From Hericium rajendrae (Eukaryota > Basidiomycota > Agaricomycetes > Russulales > Hericiaceae): 64,000 bases of DNA. Shown here piece after piece: positions 51,063-63,661 of this stretch. The stretch spans positions 2,480,001-2,544,000 of the forward strand of contig CM065878.1 in assembly GCA_033439255.1 (NCBI GenBank), written 5' to 3'. A program made the translations under genes and the position numbers. How positions within the stretch are numbered: position 1 is the first letter of the stretch; each line of letters begins with the position of its first letter. The notes under the pieces are model-generated. The model was not told the origin of the DNA, ran no database searches, and saw nothing but the letters and a program-made list of their open reading frames with translations.

Positions 51063-53664
51063 ATGTCCTTCGTCCTGGGGTCGATGGGCCCCTCGGGCTC
51101 GCGATCATCGCATCCTCGTTCGGCAAGGCCAGATGACTACGATGAACAAGATTCGCTGTCTCCTACATCTGCCATGTCCACCCATTCCTCACAGCCCCGC
51201 ACGCGCGCTCCGTTTACTTCATCCCCCTCTTTGCACGCGATCATGGGCCCTAACGACCTCCCAAACCAGACCGATTTCCTCTCTGCCTCTGGTCAGGCCA
51301 TGCACACCGCTGGCTCTGTTTGCTCAACCACACTCAACACCCCCGTACCGTCGCGTTCCAACTCGCCTCTTCTGCGATTCTATTCGCCCGGCCCTTCGTC
51401 GGTGTCCACTTCAGATACAGACAGTGAACCCGGTTCACCGCTCCTTGGAGATGGGCGTAGAGGGCTCTGGCTAGGAGACGAGCGGCGAAGATGGTGGTCG
51501 ACGGGCCCCTTCCGCCGAAGACGAAGACGAGAGTCTAGATGGTCACTCCGAGCCTTCAAGAAGATGCTCAAGAGGGTTGTGCGACATCCACTTTTCCCTA
51601 GACAACCAATAACTATTGTGCGTCCTTGCCGAGCCGTCCGACCCTTTACTGACCTCCGATCAGCTCCTGACGCTCCTTCTTCTAACTCTGCTTGCCCTCT
51701 CGATAACATTTCTTCTAATGCATGTACTGAATCCCGACAAAGAGCCTTTGCCATGGCGAGCATACTGCGCCGCTCCACCCACCTCCCCCTCTCCCCCATC
51801 CCTGTCATCACCCCCAGTCCCATTTGACATGTCGTCCATCAGTTCTGGGCCCTCGTGGCAGCCATTCCCTCCTAACGATTTTGATTCACTACCCCCAGCG
51901 GGTGTTTTTGTTGGTGTCTTCTCTGTGGACTCTTCTTTCGATCGACGTATGCTCGTGCGGACGACATGGTTGAGTCATCAACGGAGTCGTAACGGGGCTG
52001 GAAAAGGTGACGGAGGCGACGGGACGTCTAGGACGATTGTACGCTTCGTTCTAGGTCAACCGCGCAAGGCTTGGGAGCGGAGGATACGATTGGAGATGGA
52101 GAGTGGGTACCATTTGTGAATCTCATCCCGAGCGTTTCTCCTGACCATGGCTTTTACAGAGTACAACGATATCATCATCCTACCGGTTTCAGAAAACATG
52201 AACTCGGGCAAGACGCATGCATTCTTCAGTTGGGCCGCGAATGACTCTTGGGTCCCACCACTCTATTTCAACACGGACAAGCCACCCCCTCAGTTCTCGT
52301 ACTCCAACATCTCTCACCATGCACTTCCGTTAGCTGGCCATGATCCACCGCGTAGCTGGGCAGATGCTGCTTCCGGCTATCCGCGAGAATGGGTACGACC
52401 AGACTATATCGTGAAAGCCGACGATGACTCCTTCATCATGCTCGCTGAGCTTGAGGCGCGTCTCCGCATGGAATTGCATCAAAGCGTCAAGGCCGGACGC
52501 ACTCGGATAGTGCATCCAGGGGCCATTCCAGGTCCCAGCGTCTCGCGAGAGATCAGCCTTACGGGTCGCAACGAAGGGTCGACAGCAAGCTCGACATCTC
52601 AGGACTCGTCTTCGGCTGGATCATCCTCCGATTCATCGTCCGGACAGGATGGGCCTTCGACTTCGACACCGCCTGAACCTCGTTTTCCTGGGCCTCGCCT
52701 TACGATGATCCGCTCATCTACTGGGGATACCTGGTCAAGGGCAGGTTCATGGCTGGCGAGATGTATGCGCTGAGCTGGAGTCTCGTCGACTGGGTTGCTA
52801 AGAGCGCGGTGACCAAGGGCCTTACCCGTGGTGCCGAAGACAAACAGACGGCCAAATGGATGCGACTGCATCCGCGCGCATCTGAGGTGCGGTGGACAAG
52901 CGATCGCTGTTGGATCTACGACCATCCACGTTCGGGCACTGTGTGAGTGATCTCCTCTGCTGCTGAAGCTTCTTGTTCTGACATGTTTTGAATGCAGATA
53001 CTCTCATGGTTTCTTGTTCCCATCCGAAGTTGCGCGCGTGCGCCGCGGGATCATGTCATATTTCGATAGGATGCCGCAGGACGTCGCAGGAGGTGCCTCC
53101 ACCATTGGGTCGCCATCAGCAAATGGTGCCAATCAGATAGAAATTCCTTCGGCTTGGTCACGCTCCACCGTCTCAAAGTTTAGATCGAGGTACGCGTCGC
53201 CACTACCTGACTTGACAACGGAGCAAAGCGTCGAGGCGCTGTGGAGGGCAGTGACATGTCTCTTCTGCACGAAGGTACGGTCTGACGTCCCATTCAATAG
53301 TCTTTATGAATTGGATGATTGACATTGCGTAGGGAGTATTTTGACGCCCGAAGACGCGTGGCGACAACGCGAGGGGCGCAAGACGCGATATCAGGGCCAG
53401 CGCGTGGGCGGCACCGTGGTCGTGCACTTCATCAAGCAAAACATGTGGTACCTCGAGACGGCAATCGCGCTCCTAGAGGGAGACGAGGAGACTGAGCTGG
53501 ACATCCTGCGCAACGAGCGGCAGTACGCAGAGACGCATCCCTATCCGGAGCGGCCAATGGGGTCGCGGTTGCCGGCGAGCCATAAGCCACGGCCAGCATC
53601 GGGCTCGTCTGCGATGAGCCCCCCGATTGGGTCGGGATTCTCGAGGGGCATGCGAAGGCGATGA
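51063..53664 (+). CDS. Glycosyltransferase family 31 (beta-1,3-galactosyltransferase-like), type II membrane protein
   Basis: A Golgi type II enzyme. A cytosolic tail of about 180 residues, rich in Ser, Pro and Arg, leads to the anchor LLTLLLLTLLALSITFLLMH. The Galactosyl_T domain has AGVFVGVFSVDSSFDRRMLV with RTTWLSH, RFVLGQPRKAWERRI, EYNDIIILPVSENMNSGKT, the metal-binding DDD in DYIVKADDDSFIMLAELEAR, and DPLIYWGYLVKGRFMAGEMY. A Ser/Gly/Asp-rich stretch of about 45 residues (about 52570-52690) splits the catalytic domain. The C-terminal part has RGAEDKQTAKWMRLHP, DRCWIYDHPRSGTVYSHGFL and VGGTVVVHFIKQNMWYLETA. Frame breaks: CC 52698-52699 (one C short) and GG 53274-53275 at an exon end (one G short). 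Acceptor and sugar are unknown. Confidence 0.85.
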
Positions 53665-54503
53665 TGGCCATCGTCTCTTTCGTGTAGTATCTATGGGTTT
53701 CTAATCGGGACGACGTCAATGCTAACTCAGTCTGTGTACATCTGTATAATTATCGCTCGACTTCATCCGCAACTCCCTCACTTATTCCTTCTCATTGCAT
53801 GTGCATAGGTTAATCCGCCCTTTGCTTCGTCGCACCCCATTCACATTCATCCCTTCGTCGTCTGCACCTTCTTGTATTCAAAGGAGCGGCCACATCATCC
53901 CTGCGATGGTGCTATGGACTGTTTACTGATGTGTACACAGGTCGTTCCGCTCATACTACACCGTCTTTGTCCATCATTTGCTGTTCTATACTATTGGCGG
54001 CTAGATACCCTTCCGAGAGTCCATAAAAGTCCCGTGTGAGAAGGGGATTGTGATTGTTGGGTCATCTGTTGGAGCTGGCGATACGGTTTAGGGGTCCACA
54101 TGGGTATCCTGTGCAACATATCTGCGCCAACTACACACTGCGCATTGTATTCCCTCATCTTCTTACAGGCCTCACGATAGCCTCAGCTGGCTGAATTTGG
54201 GGCTCCCGGTAGATTGCAATGACAACTGCGAGTATATGATTATATGGGATGGCGTGGGCGGCAAACCTGTTTGCTCCCAATCTATTCCAGTAGCTCTGGA
54301 GAATCAGATGAAAGACGATATGAACGTGGTAACGAGCGCGGACTGGAATGAAGATCTTGCCAAGATTGTTTGCGCCCTGGATCCGGAAGGAACGTGGACC
54401 TCGTCATCTGGAACGTAGGCTTATCCTCTAGACTTAATTCTGAACCAGGTAAAGACTTAAAAGCGATTGTGCCGCCATGTAAATATAAAACATAGAATAA
54501 TGA
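53665..54503. other. Convergent intergenic region, 0.84 kb
   Basis: 3' UTRs of the glycosyltransferase gene (+) and the conserved membrane-protein gene (-). An open frame at 54197-54418 lacks an ATG, splicing and any domain; not called. Confidence 0.4.
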
Positions 54504-56006
54504 TCATACAAGAGATGTGATACTAGCTTGCCCGACCTGACGAGCGACAGCATCCGTATATCCGTCCAAGCTAGCGATATTATAGTCCGGCACATCGTCC
54601 GGCAAAGTCATCGCAATACGGTCGACCTTCTTCGCCGCCGCCGCCCTGCGGATCGTGCCCTCCCACTTCTGGAACCACTCGCCCTCGCGCACGCCCGCGA
54701 GCTGCTTGATGCCCTCCTGCGTCATCGTGTACGTCCCGCGCGGGTCGCCGAGCCTGTACTGCTCGACGTCCTTCGCCGGTGCGTTGATGCCTGGGCGCAC
54801 GAGCTCCCAGCGCTTCATGGCGTACACGGCGCCGCCGACGGTCCAGCGCCCGCCGCCGCGCGAGTGGAAGCGGCGGAAGAGCCAGAGGAAGGGATAGACG
54901 AACGTGATGATGAGCAGGAATTTAAGCCACGGGTTGGAGAGCATCCGCGCGAGGCGGTTGTCGGGACGGACGATGACTTGTGTTAGCTCCGTGTCGAATT
55001 TGATGCTGATGTCGCCGGTGTAGTGTGTTGACTGGATACAGGATTTGACGGCGCTGGTGAGAGCCTCGAGGTTCCATCCGTAGACGATCTGTTGATAACC
55101 ATGAGTATACACTGCAAATGAGACGTGATAGTTCGCACCTTCTCATAAATGAACTCCTTGAAATACTTCGGGCTGTTGCAGTAATCGTCCGCCCATTGAC
55201 GCAAGGTCCAGGAGGACTTGAGCACCTCTCGAAGCTGCTCCATGGGCATCCCCACATCTGAACGTCCATTCTCAATGTAACCGGATCCAGGGCTCATCCA
55301 TGGTGGGAATCCCTGCATGGTGCGTCGCAACGCCCATGCATCTCCATCCCTCCTCTCTTTTCTGGTCGCCTTACGCACGTCCTCTTCGTGCCCCACTTCG
55401 CGGACCATAGTTCCACGGTAGACGGGTTCATCGTCACCGACTGTCCATTGCACAACATCAGTAGACAGATGTTGACCGAGGTCGATGGAGAAGTCGAAAT
55501 CCGTCACTGTCTCGGTGTAATGCTCAGTCTCGGACCGTCGTCGTCCGTTGTTGTCAGTCTTGGTAACATGACGCGTCCTATGCTCCAGGTGGGTGCCTTT
55601 GCAACGCAGGAGGAAAACGGGAGGCTGAGCGGATTGTCCGAGCAAGAAGCGGTAGAGAGCTTCGCCTGGCAATCAGAGGTTGGGTCAGCAGGATGGCCTA
55701 GAAGTGACATGTCAGCAACGAACCGTCCTGGTTTAAATGAGGGTCATGTGTGATGATCGTCTTGTTCTTTGCGACGAAGTACTCTGCTTCATACGGAGTG
55801 AAGCTTGGAGGAGCCTCCTCGCCTCCCTGTGGAATGAACGCGCCAGACTGGTCAAACTCAATGAGAATGTGCCCACTGCTTTCCTCGAAAGTAGGAGGTG
55901 CTGGACTGGAATATTCTGATGGGCCCGCTGAGGACGCGACAGGATCGCTCGCGAGACGCGAAGGAGCCTCTTCGGAGTCTACAGGAGGGAAGTCTTTGAC
56001 GACCAT
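54504..56006 (-). CDS. Conserved fungal single-pass membrane protein, function unknown
   Basis: I do not recognise a named family. From the ATG at 56006 (MVVKDFPPVDSEEAPSRLAS) there is an acidic, Pro/Ser-rich leader, then PPSFTPYEAEYFVAKNKTII and GEALYRFLLGQSAQPPVFLL. DFDFSIDLGQHLSTDVVQWT, GMPMEQLREVLKSSWTLRQW and KYFKEFIYEKIVYGWNLEAL follow. One hydrophobic helix lies late (LKFLLIITFVYPFLWLF, about 54860-54910), and a C-terminal domain of about 130 residues with YRLGDPRGTYTMTQEGIKQL ends ITSLV. Two introns (about 55085-55137, 55652-55722) join in frame. An upstream extension is possible. The Trp/Tyr-rich core and the well-kept frame mark a real, conserved gene, probably an endomembrane protein. 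Confidence 0.75.
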
Positions 56007-56727
56007 CGTGGTCTTGTTGAGAATTACGTGGCTATGAACTGCGCAATTGGCCCAGTAATAAATGACCGGGCATTGTGATGCTTTGTAGGCAAGTTTGATG
56101 GGCGCTGAAGAGAGTGCCCTGGCCCTGACGCGCTTGGGATTGTCGGAAGTTGCAGAGCAAGAAGTGGTCAGATGAGCACCGACAAACGTGGATTTCACGA
56201 GATGCGACGATGTTCAAGTGATCAAGATTTTTGTCCTCAACTCTGTTGTCTAATCCTTCCTGAGTCTTTGCGTTCTGGGCAAGCCGGGTCGCAACGGCGT
56301 TGTGTGCACTTGCAGGTCCTTGGATCTCGGGGACGCCGGTCTGGAGGCAATGAGGGTGCACGTGCACGGGCAAGATGGGCCGTGGGGATGCCGTGACGGC
56401 GGGCAGTGGCTCTTTGCACCGCACCCCGTAGCCGTTGTCAATTATAGACGTCCTTTCCGTCGTCGTTGACCAGCGAGCGACCTCTTGACGTCTTTCCTTC
56501 CAGCGCTCACAACACGTCCTTTCTCTCCTTATCACGCCTTTATCATGCGTCGATGATCATGCACCCTGGCAAGAGGCAGCAGTCCGATTCTAGTCAGTCT
56601 TCACCAGGTAAGTTTTTTTGTTCGGCATGCCGTTCGTTCACCACGGAGTAGGCAATGCCTCGTGCGGCCGTGCCATTTTCGAGATATGGAGATAGTGGCT
56701 AGGGCTTCTGCCTGCAAAAGGCCATCC
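56007..56727. other. Divergent intergenic region
   Basis: Between the conserved membrane protein (-) and mucin-like protein 2 (+). Open frames on both strands here show no domain. A short intron-like GTAAGT...TAG at 56608-56651 may belong to the 5' UTR of the mucin-like gene. Confidence 0.35.
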
Positions 56728-59157
56728 ATGTTCGCCCTTGCGAGCTACTCTTTTCTCTTTCTTGTGTTGCAACCTTCCTGCACTTCTATTCCTCCCCATC
56801 TATGTCTTCTTCATTCCCTCCTAGCGGCACTTCGGTCTCTGATTTGCCTTTCACTTCCCTTTCCCCTTCAGCTTCCGAACCCCCTCCATCGTCCAATACT
56901 AATTCAGCTTCCACTTCCGTTTCTATTTCTGATCCCACGTCTCTGTCTCCATCCTCATCTACCCCGTCTACGCCCACTTCTCTCGCGTCACCGTCAATGT
57001 CTTCTGTCCCGTCATCCACGCCGTCGATTCAATCATCAATTCAACCGTCATCTGCTGCATCCTCTGTATCTATATCGCCAACTGCATCGTCGCCGTCTGC
57101 ATCGGTCACTTCTGCATCGCCTACTAACACTCCTTCAACTGTCAACTCATCTCCAACGGTCAACTCATCTCCAACGGCATCTTCATCCCTTGCATCGTCT
57201 TCAGCCTTCGCATCGTCTTCAGCTCCCGCAACTTCTTCAGCTCCTGCAACTTCTTCAGGTCCTGCGACTTCTTCAGCCCCCGCAACTTCTTCAGCTGCTG
57301 CACCTTCCACGTGAGTACATTCTCTAACACTTCACGGCGTCGTGTGTACCGTCTTTATTTTTCGACACGCGCAATATTATGTGACGCAGGTCCATGATGC
57401 CCCACCGGCGTTGTGGAGCGTCGTCATGATACAAAAGAGCAACCCGGTTTCCCAGCTCATTGAACCGCACCACACCGCACTGACTGACGATGTATCTTAC
57501 ACAGGTCTAGCTCTGTATCAGTTAGTGCAAACATGTCCTCATCTCCATCACCGATATCGACATCCCAGCCACCAACGTCGTCACAAGAATCTTCATCTCC
57601 GCCGCCGACTAGTTCTCCACCGCCGACTAGTTCTTCGCCGCCTACTACGTCCTCGCCACCCACTACGTCCTCGCCACCCACTACGTCCTCGCCACCCACT
57701 ACTTCTCAACCGCCCACTACTTCTCAACCACCCAGTTCTTCTCCGCCGCCTACTAGCTCTCCACCGCCTAGTTCCTCACCACCCAGTTCCTCACCACCAC
57801 CGAGCTCTACCCCGCCTCCTTCTACGTCCGACACGTCTTCAACTTCCCCGCCTGCTTCGACTTCTTCGCCTGATACCAGTACTACCACAACTACTGCAAC
57901 CTTTACCTCATCAAGCAATAGTGGACCGCGGCCGTCGTAAGTATTCCAAATGTGCTGCCATGGCTTGACCATTAACAAAGTGTTGCAGTTCGACTTTTGG
58001 CAGCACCGTCTTTGAAACTACCACTAATAGTCGAGGTGAAACAATCTCTACGGCTCCATCGCAGATTACATCAACGTTTGCATCTACGCAAAGCGATGGC
58101 GCTGTTTCGACAGTCACACAGGTTATCGCCAACCCGCCTCTGAATCCAAATGGATCATCTCCTCATTCGGGCTCGCAGTAAGATTCCGTGTTGATTTGTT
58201 TCAAACACTCCAAGGTCTGACCCTTTTTTCTAGATTCTTTTCAAACAAGGGGGCTGTAGCCGGAGTGTTCCTCATTGTGGGTCTCGCAGGCGCATCAATC
58301 ATCCTCTTTCTGTTCTTTTTCATCCGTCGTCGACGCCGCACTCGTCGTATCGAACACGAAACGGCTGTCTCCGCTGCGGTCGCAGCCGCAGGACTTAACC
58401 GTGCACCTATTGATGGCGACGACGATGACGACGGAATGCGGCGGACCCTCGGATCGTCTCAGGAAATGGCGCAGCGCTCTGCTCTCGGGTCTCGTTCCCT
58501 TGCTAGTCAATCACGCAACTTCGACCTGCCTAATGACGATGAACTTGGCATTGGCGGCGGTTTCGACCCGTATGCGGGCTTTGGTCATGAAGCCGGGACT
58601 GGACCTAACAACCAAGGAGGATACGCCCCCGCTCGTACCGCTAGTCCCCCGCTTGGAGCAGCTCCGGGCCTCCATTATCAGCAGGACAGCATAGCGAGTT
58701 CCTCCCAGGCCACCAGCGCACACGGGGCCAGCGGATCTGGACGCGGAGGACACGTCCCGCGATACAGTGCAGGGAGCTATGAGCCGCTGTTGGCTAATTT
58801 CTCGGAGAACGCGTCTTCCTCGCCAACGACGCCCGGTGAGGAGGCTGCCAGTAGCACACCACCGCCCCCTCCGCCCCGCAACCCGATGCGCGCCGTAGAC
58901 CAGGCAGAGCGTTCTCGCGAAAATGTGGCAGGAGACACGGACGATATTGGAGAGGACGGGATGCCCGATGCGAGGCTTGTGCCTGGGTTAGAGCGACCCG
59001 TTTTGGGGAGGCGAAACCAGTCGCTGCGGGATGACGTGGATTATTCGCGGCCGGTTCTCGAGGTTCGTAGCAACTTTAGCTACCTTGTTGATGTCTAACT
59101 AATCTCCGTATTTTTGCGCAGGTGCGTAATGTGGTCGATGACGAACACGACGACTAG
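56728..59157 (+). CDS. Mucin-like single-pass membrane protein 2
   Basis: A second surface mucin with the same plan as the gene at 32-35.7 kb. The likely signal peptide is MFALASYSFLFLVLQPSCTS at 56728. A frame break at CCCC 56794-56797 (one C short) separates it from the Ser/Thr/Pro/Ala ectodomain. The ectodomain has SSAPAT repeats (about 57205-57300) and, after a 190-base intron, PPTTSS repeats (about 57595-57760). A short non-repetitive part (STFGSTVFETTTNSRGETIS) follows. Then comes the anchor FFSNKGAVAGVFLIVG with GASIILFLFFFIRRRRRTRR, and a Gly/Ser/Pro-rich cytosolic tail of about 280 residues ending VRNVVDDEHDD. The FF-N-GAVAGVFL-VG juxtamembrane block is shared almost exactly with mucin-like protein 1. 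A wall-sensing or adhesion role is inferred. Confidence 0.75.
57205..57300 (+). repeat. Tandem 18-base repeats encoding SSAPAT
   Basis: About five tandem, slightly varied 18-base units that encode TSSAPA/TSSGPA in the ectodomain of mucin-like protein 2. Such arrays slip easily and vary in number between strains. Confidence 0.75.
57595..57760 (+). repeat. Tandem 15-base repeats encoding PPTTS/PPTSS
   Basis: Units of 15 bases, four of them nearly identical around 57635-57705, encode Ser-Pro-Pro-Thr-Thr. They form the most regular part of the mucin-like ectodomain, with a likely rigid, glycosylated rod structure. Confidence 0.8.
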
Positions 59158-60032
59158 TCTTTCGGAGTACGGACACGCATACCTACATATCCCCTTGCTT
59201 TCGCCATAGCGGACTAATACTCACGACGGGCATGTATCTCACTCTCGCTACGTTCATTACCATCTCTTGTATACCTCGTTAGTTTTTCATTGGTTCGTGA
59301 TCATTTCGGACAGTAGCACTTTTGCTCTGCATCTCGGTGCATCTCCTCCCATTCCCCCATTCCCCACTTCATACCATAGTGCTCTGCTTCGTTCTCCGAC
59401 ATGGACACTGGTCTGTTGAATGTTACTGTATGGTTGTGTGGCTTGCGAGTTTGGTTCAATACACGGACATTTGTTGACAAACCGATCGCACCGTACGGTA
59501 TTGTATCCGTACCCCGTGAACAGAACATCATAGAAGCCAGTCGTGAAGCTAGATTTTGATTGCTCTCGTGAATGATGTGCCCTCGCTCCTGGAAGAGAAG
59601 CGACAGCTATTCTTGCTCATGAAACGTTCCTTGTAAGCGCCATGACCGGGTTCCAACCTCTTCACCTCGACACGAGGACAATTGATTCCACTTAACCACA
59701 GCTATCCGTGTTCTCGGATGCTTTCCTTCGGTATGATATTTCAGTTCTCACATGCACAGCCCAGATGTACCTTCATATTCTCGCATTTCTTTGGAGTGTC
59801 CACATTATACCATTGAGAGCTCATTATATGAAGGATCTCAATATTTTGAGCGCTTGTTTAGGGAATAGACAAACCAAAAGTATTTTCGGCAAACGCCGGT
59901 CAACTGTATAGTTCTTGGTCGTGTGGCTTGCTTACGAACTACCATATTGGGAATTCACCGCCGTCCACAGGAAACAATCTTCGAATCGCCGCCGCGCCCT
60001 CCTCAAGTCCTCCCGCCCTCAAGACTCTCACC
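59158..60032. other. Intergenic region, 0.88 kb
   Basis: 3' UTR of mucin-like gene 2 and promoter of the ribosomal protein gene. The last 90 bases are C/T-rich, as usual before ribosomal protein 5' ends. No RNA gene is seen. Confidence 0.4.
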
Positions 60033-60809
60033 ATGGCTGACCATCAGGCGAGTCTTTAGCGTCGCTATGCGTATGTACGCTGGCTGATGTCCCATCTAGA
60101 TCGAGAAGGCGTATCAAAAGCAGCCCCTCTTCCAAAACGCGAAGGCGCGTGGTGCGTCCTCTCTATACCCTATGCAGGAATTATGATTCTGACGAGTGTG
60201 TGGGCTTTGTGATATGTCTGGTTGCTGCTGAAAGTAGGTGGAAAGAAGGTTTCTACGAAGGAGAAGCGGTGGTACAAGGATGTTGGTCTTCATTTCAAGA
60301 CCCCCCAAGAGGCGATCAGCGGCACTTACGTCGGTGCGTGCTCTCTGCCTTTGTTCGGTTCTATTCGCTAAATGACTGGTGTGATATGTTTGACATGCAG
60401 ACAAGAAGTGCCCTTGGACTAGCGATGTCTCCATCCGTGGCCGCATCCTCACGGGCCGTGTCGTCTCTACCAAGATGACCCGCACAATCGTTATCCGCCG
60501 CGACTACCTGCACTACATTCCCAAGTACAGTACGTCAAATGATGCAGTATGATTTGCAGGGCGCTTATCATTGGCTTCACACAGACCGTTACGAGAAGCG
60601 TCACAAGAACTTGGCGGCACACGTTTCGCCCGCTTTCCGTGTCGAGGTTGGCGACGTTGTTACCGTTGGTGCGTATGTAGTTTATGCTCTTTGGACGACT
60701 ATCAATATTGTGCACAGGTCAGTGCCGACCGCTGTCGAAAACTGTGCGCTTCAACGTCCTCCGGGTGTCGAAGAACAAGGCTGCGGCCAGGGCCTTCGGC
60801 AAGTTCTAG
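60033..60809 (+). CDS. RPS11: Cytosolic ribosomal protein uS17 (RPS11)
   Basis: A small-subunit protein of the cytosolic ribosome. MADHQ is followed at once by a GC-AG intron (60048-60099); without removing it the frame stops at a TAG a few codons on. Then come [100 protein letters not shown] and the end [11 protein letters not shown] at 60809. This is the complete uS17 of about 155 residues. Introns also lie at about 60152-60231, 60336-60399, 60530-60584 and 60672-60718. An intron right after the first few codons is common in fungal ribosomal protein genes and often boosts expression. Confidence 0.95.
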
Positions 60810-61230
60810 ACGGCGGCGTGAGGATGAGATGGGATATGATTCGTGTTGTCACTCTGTTATTTCTTCATGTCGCATTAAGCTATGCATGCACTCAAAATGA
60901 TCAATGCCTATGCGCTGTATGATTGAGAGTGATGAAAGCCGGGTGAAATGAGATAGTGAACATGGCCAAATAGGGACCAAATAGAAGGCTTGGGACTGCC
61001 AAGCTTGCGGCGGTGGCCAGAGCCTCGTGAGTCGAAACGAGACGGAACATCTGTTGTTACGTCTCTTCTCCAACAAGACCAGCCTCCCGACTCTGGTCTT
61101 GCTGACGCCCTGTCCCTCTTTACCTCCCTTCCACTCCAAACTGGCTCCCACACTTCTTTCCGCACTCGCCAGTAGACTGTCCAAGTCTCGGTCGCAGTCA
61201 CCTCAACCCCAAGCATCCCAGGGTATTTCT
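60810..61230. other. Intergenic region
   Basis: 3' UTR of RPS11 and the upstream region of the phosphatase gene. The phosphatase frame stays open from about 61027, but I choose the Met-Gly start at 61231. Confidence 0.35.
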
Positions 61231-62864
61231 ATGGGCCAGCAGCCATCTAAGAAGTCACGGAAAGGCGGAAAGGATAAGGATGTGACCAATGTAGAGGCCA
61301 ACAACCATGAGTCGGCGGCTGGTGAATCCGGCGACAACCAGCTATCTCGGGCCACAAGCGGAGGCGCTTCGCATGCAGGGAACGGCGTAGACCACGCCAA
61401 CGGCCAAGCAAATCCTTCCATCAATGTGTCCGCCCCAGACGGTGATGCCGCAGCTGCCAACGGGGCGTCGCGCCCGCCGGGTGCGGCGGGGGGTTCCGCC
61501 TCTGCGGATCCTCCCACTGGCCTTGCTTCCTCGTCCCCATCTTCCTCTCCCCTTAACAACCACAAACCACCCCCACTTGACATTCCTGCAACTCCTACCA
61601 TCCTCACTAACAATGGCGGCCCCCTCACGTCAGGATCAGCGAGCAGTGTGCCTTTAGGCGATTCCTTGGGCTCTGCTGGATTAGGTACGGGCGGGGGGAG
61701 GCTCAAGGCGTTCGAAGTCGACGATATGATCCAGCGGTTGCTGGATGTTGGCTATACCGGCAAGGTTAGCAAGTCGCTATGCCTGAAGAACGCCGAGATC
61801 GTTAGCATATGCCAAGCTGCGCGCGAGGTCTTCCTCAGCCAACCCACCCTCATTGAACTCTCCCCGCCCGTGAAGATCGTCGGTGACGTGCACGGGCAAT
61901 ATTCAGACCTCATCCGCCTTTTCGAGATGTGCGGCTTCCCCCCAGCCGCCAATTATCTGTTCTTAGGCGACTATGTCGACCGAGGGAAGCAGAGCCTCGA
62001 GACCATCCTCTTATTGCTGTGTTACAAGATCAAGTATCCCGAGAATTTCTTCCTGCTCCGAGGAAACCACGAATGTGCAAACGTCACGCGAGGTAATGTC
62101 GCTTCTTCCCCGGCCGGAGCAACGTGTTTACCTTCTTATAGTCTACGGATTCTATGACGAGTGCAAACGTCGGTGTAACATCAAAACGTGGAAGACGTTT
62201 ATCGACGTGTTCAATTGTTTGCCGATCGCGGCCATTGTCGCATCAAAGATCTTTTGTGTACACGGTGGTCTTTCGCCGTCCCTCCAAGCTATGGAGGACA
62301 TCAAGGCGCTGCAACGACCGACGGACGTGCCGGACTATGGTCTTCTTAACGACCTATTATGGTCAGATCCTTCGGACTCGGCCGTGGAATGGGAGGACAA
62401 CGAACGTGGGGTCAGCTATTGCTTCGGAAAGGCCATCATCAACGAGTTCCTCGTTCGTTATGATATGGACCTGATATGTCGAGCACATATGGTAGTCGAG
62501 GATGGATATGAGTTCTGGAACGATCGGACGTTAGTAACAGTATTCAGTGCGCCTAATTACTGTGGAGGTAAGTCCGCTTCGGCCTTGTTCATCTGCATCT
62601 ACTGATGGCTTTCTGCAGAGTTCGATAACTATGGTGCTTGCATGAGGTAGGGCCAACCGTCACTTCTGGCGGATTGCCGCTAAAATGACAATGTTCGTAG
62701 CGTCTCCGAAGACTTACTATGCGCTTTCGAGCTACTCAAGCCATTGGACGGTCCAGCTTTGCGCAAGGAGATGACGAAGGCAAAGCGGAAAAGGTTGGCG
62801 CCGTCTTCTATCTATCGAGAAGTCGTTGCTTACACGCTCTTGCAGTATGATGAATGCCACCTAA
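61231..62864 (+). CDS. PPZ1: PPZ-type serine/threonine phosphatase
   Basis: A fungal PP1-related phosphatase of the PPZ branch, which controls cation homeostasis and wall integrity. The start at 61231 gives [17 protein letters not shown], whose Gly2 suits N-myristoylation as in PPZ1. A disordered Ser/Ala/Gly-rich extension of about 150 residues follows. The catalytic domain holds [65 protein letters not shown] and [20 protein letters not shown], so the two-metal active site is complete. Introns are at 62093-62141, 62567-62619 and 62650-62700. A last intron at about 62793-62842 leads to the end SMMNAT at 62864; without it the frame would run on to 62971. No break was found in the catalytic part. 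Confidence 0.92.
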
Positions 62865-63661
62865 ATCCCTTTTATTGCAAGTACTTCGGGTTGGGTTATA
62901 CGATTATAGTTTATGTGTTACGCGACGACCCGAGTCTGCGTCCAGGGAGGCCGACCAGCGGATGGGTTTGAGAAGATGACTTTGCTCGGCTCGCTGATAG
63001 AGCATCTTCCGAGACCTGGCCTCGTCATTCTTCTCTATCTTATTCGTCATTGCTGATGCTCCTGCGGGGATGCATCAGAACCAGGACCACGCCTACATAG
63101 TCTGTGGATGTCGGCGATCTCTTGATTGCATTCTGTTTTCCGTCCCTCCTTTTTTCGCCTCATGCCCACGTTTCTGACGACGTCGAGATGCATGCTTTAC
63201 GACATTCATGCATAAACACTGATTAGCACCATCATCTCCGTTCACTTCTGCAGGGCATTTCCTCGTTCGAAATCACTATTTCTCTATCTGGGCCTTCCTC
63301 TGCCATTCGTTGTCTCTGCGTTTCTATCATGTTTATTTTCCCTCTGTGCTGTATACGTTACTGTGAAATACATTCTTCAAGTCGGATCTCTGGCATCTCA
63401 CCACAAACATCGCGGTATCTGCAGCGCGAAGAGCGCGTGAGTCATCCGCACTTACGGCCGGTGGCGCGTGACGCGCCGCGACGCGTCTTACGAAATGGCC
63501 ACGGGGGGCGCGTCGGCAGTTGTTGCATGTTTACTGTTGTACGCGTCGTGCGCGTCTCTGTTACTCGAATGGGTCGCCAACAAACACTTGGTCAGTCGTG
63601 ACTTCACCGAGACAAAGGTGTACAAGCTAACGAACAGGCGCGGAAAGGCAAATTCTTCGAT
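62865..63661. other. Intergenic region before the edge gene
   Basis: 3' UTR of the phosphatase gene and upstream sequence of the last gene. A short hydrophobic open frame at 63495-63704 and a possible 5' exon with an ATG at 63569 do not join in frame to the coding part that follows. Confidence 0.35.

Noticed and set aside
56662-57327. Leu/Pro/Arg-rich open frame over the mucin-like ectodomain
   Set aside because: A shadow frame of Ser/Thr/Pro repeats; only its first codons (the signal peptide) are likely coding, before a one-base shift.
57457-57978. Minus-strand Gly/Glu/Val repeat open frames
   Set aside because: Antisense of the PPTTS repeat region; no start context, no splicing.
60152-60231. 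Possible C/D-box snoRNA in the second RPS11 intron
   Set aside because: Box-like ATGATT and CTGA are present, but spacing is wrong and there is no terminal stem.
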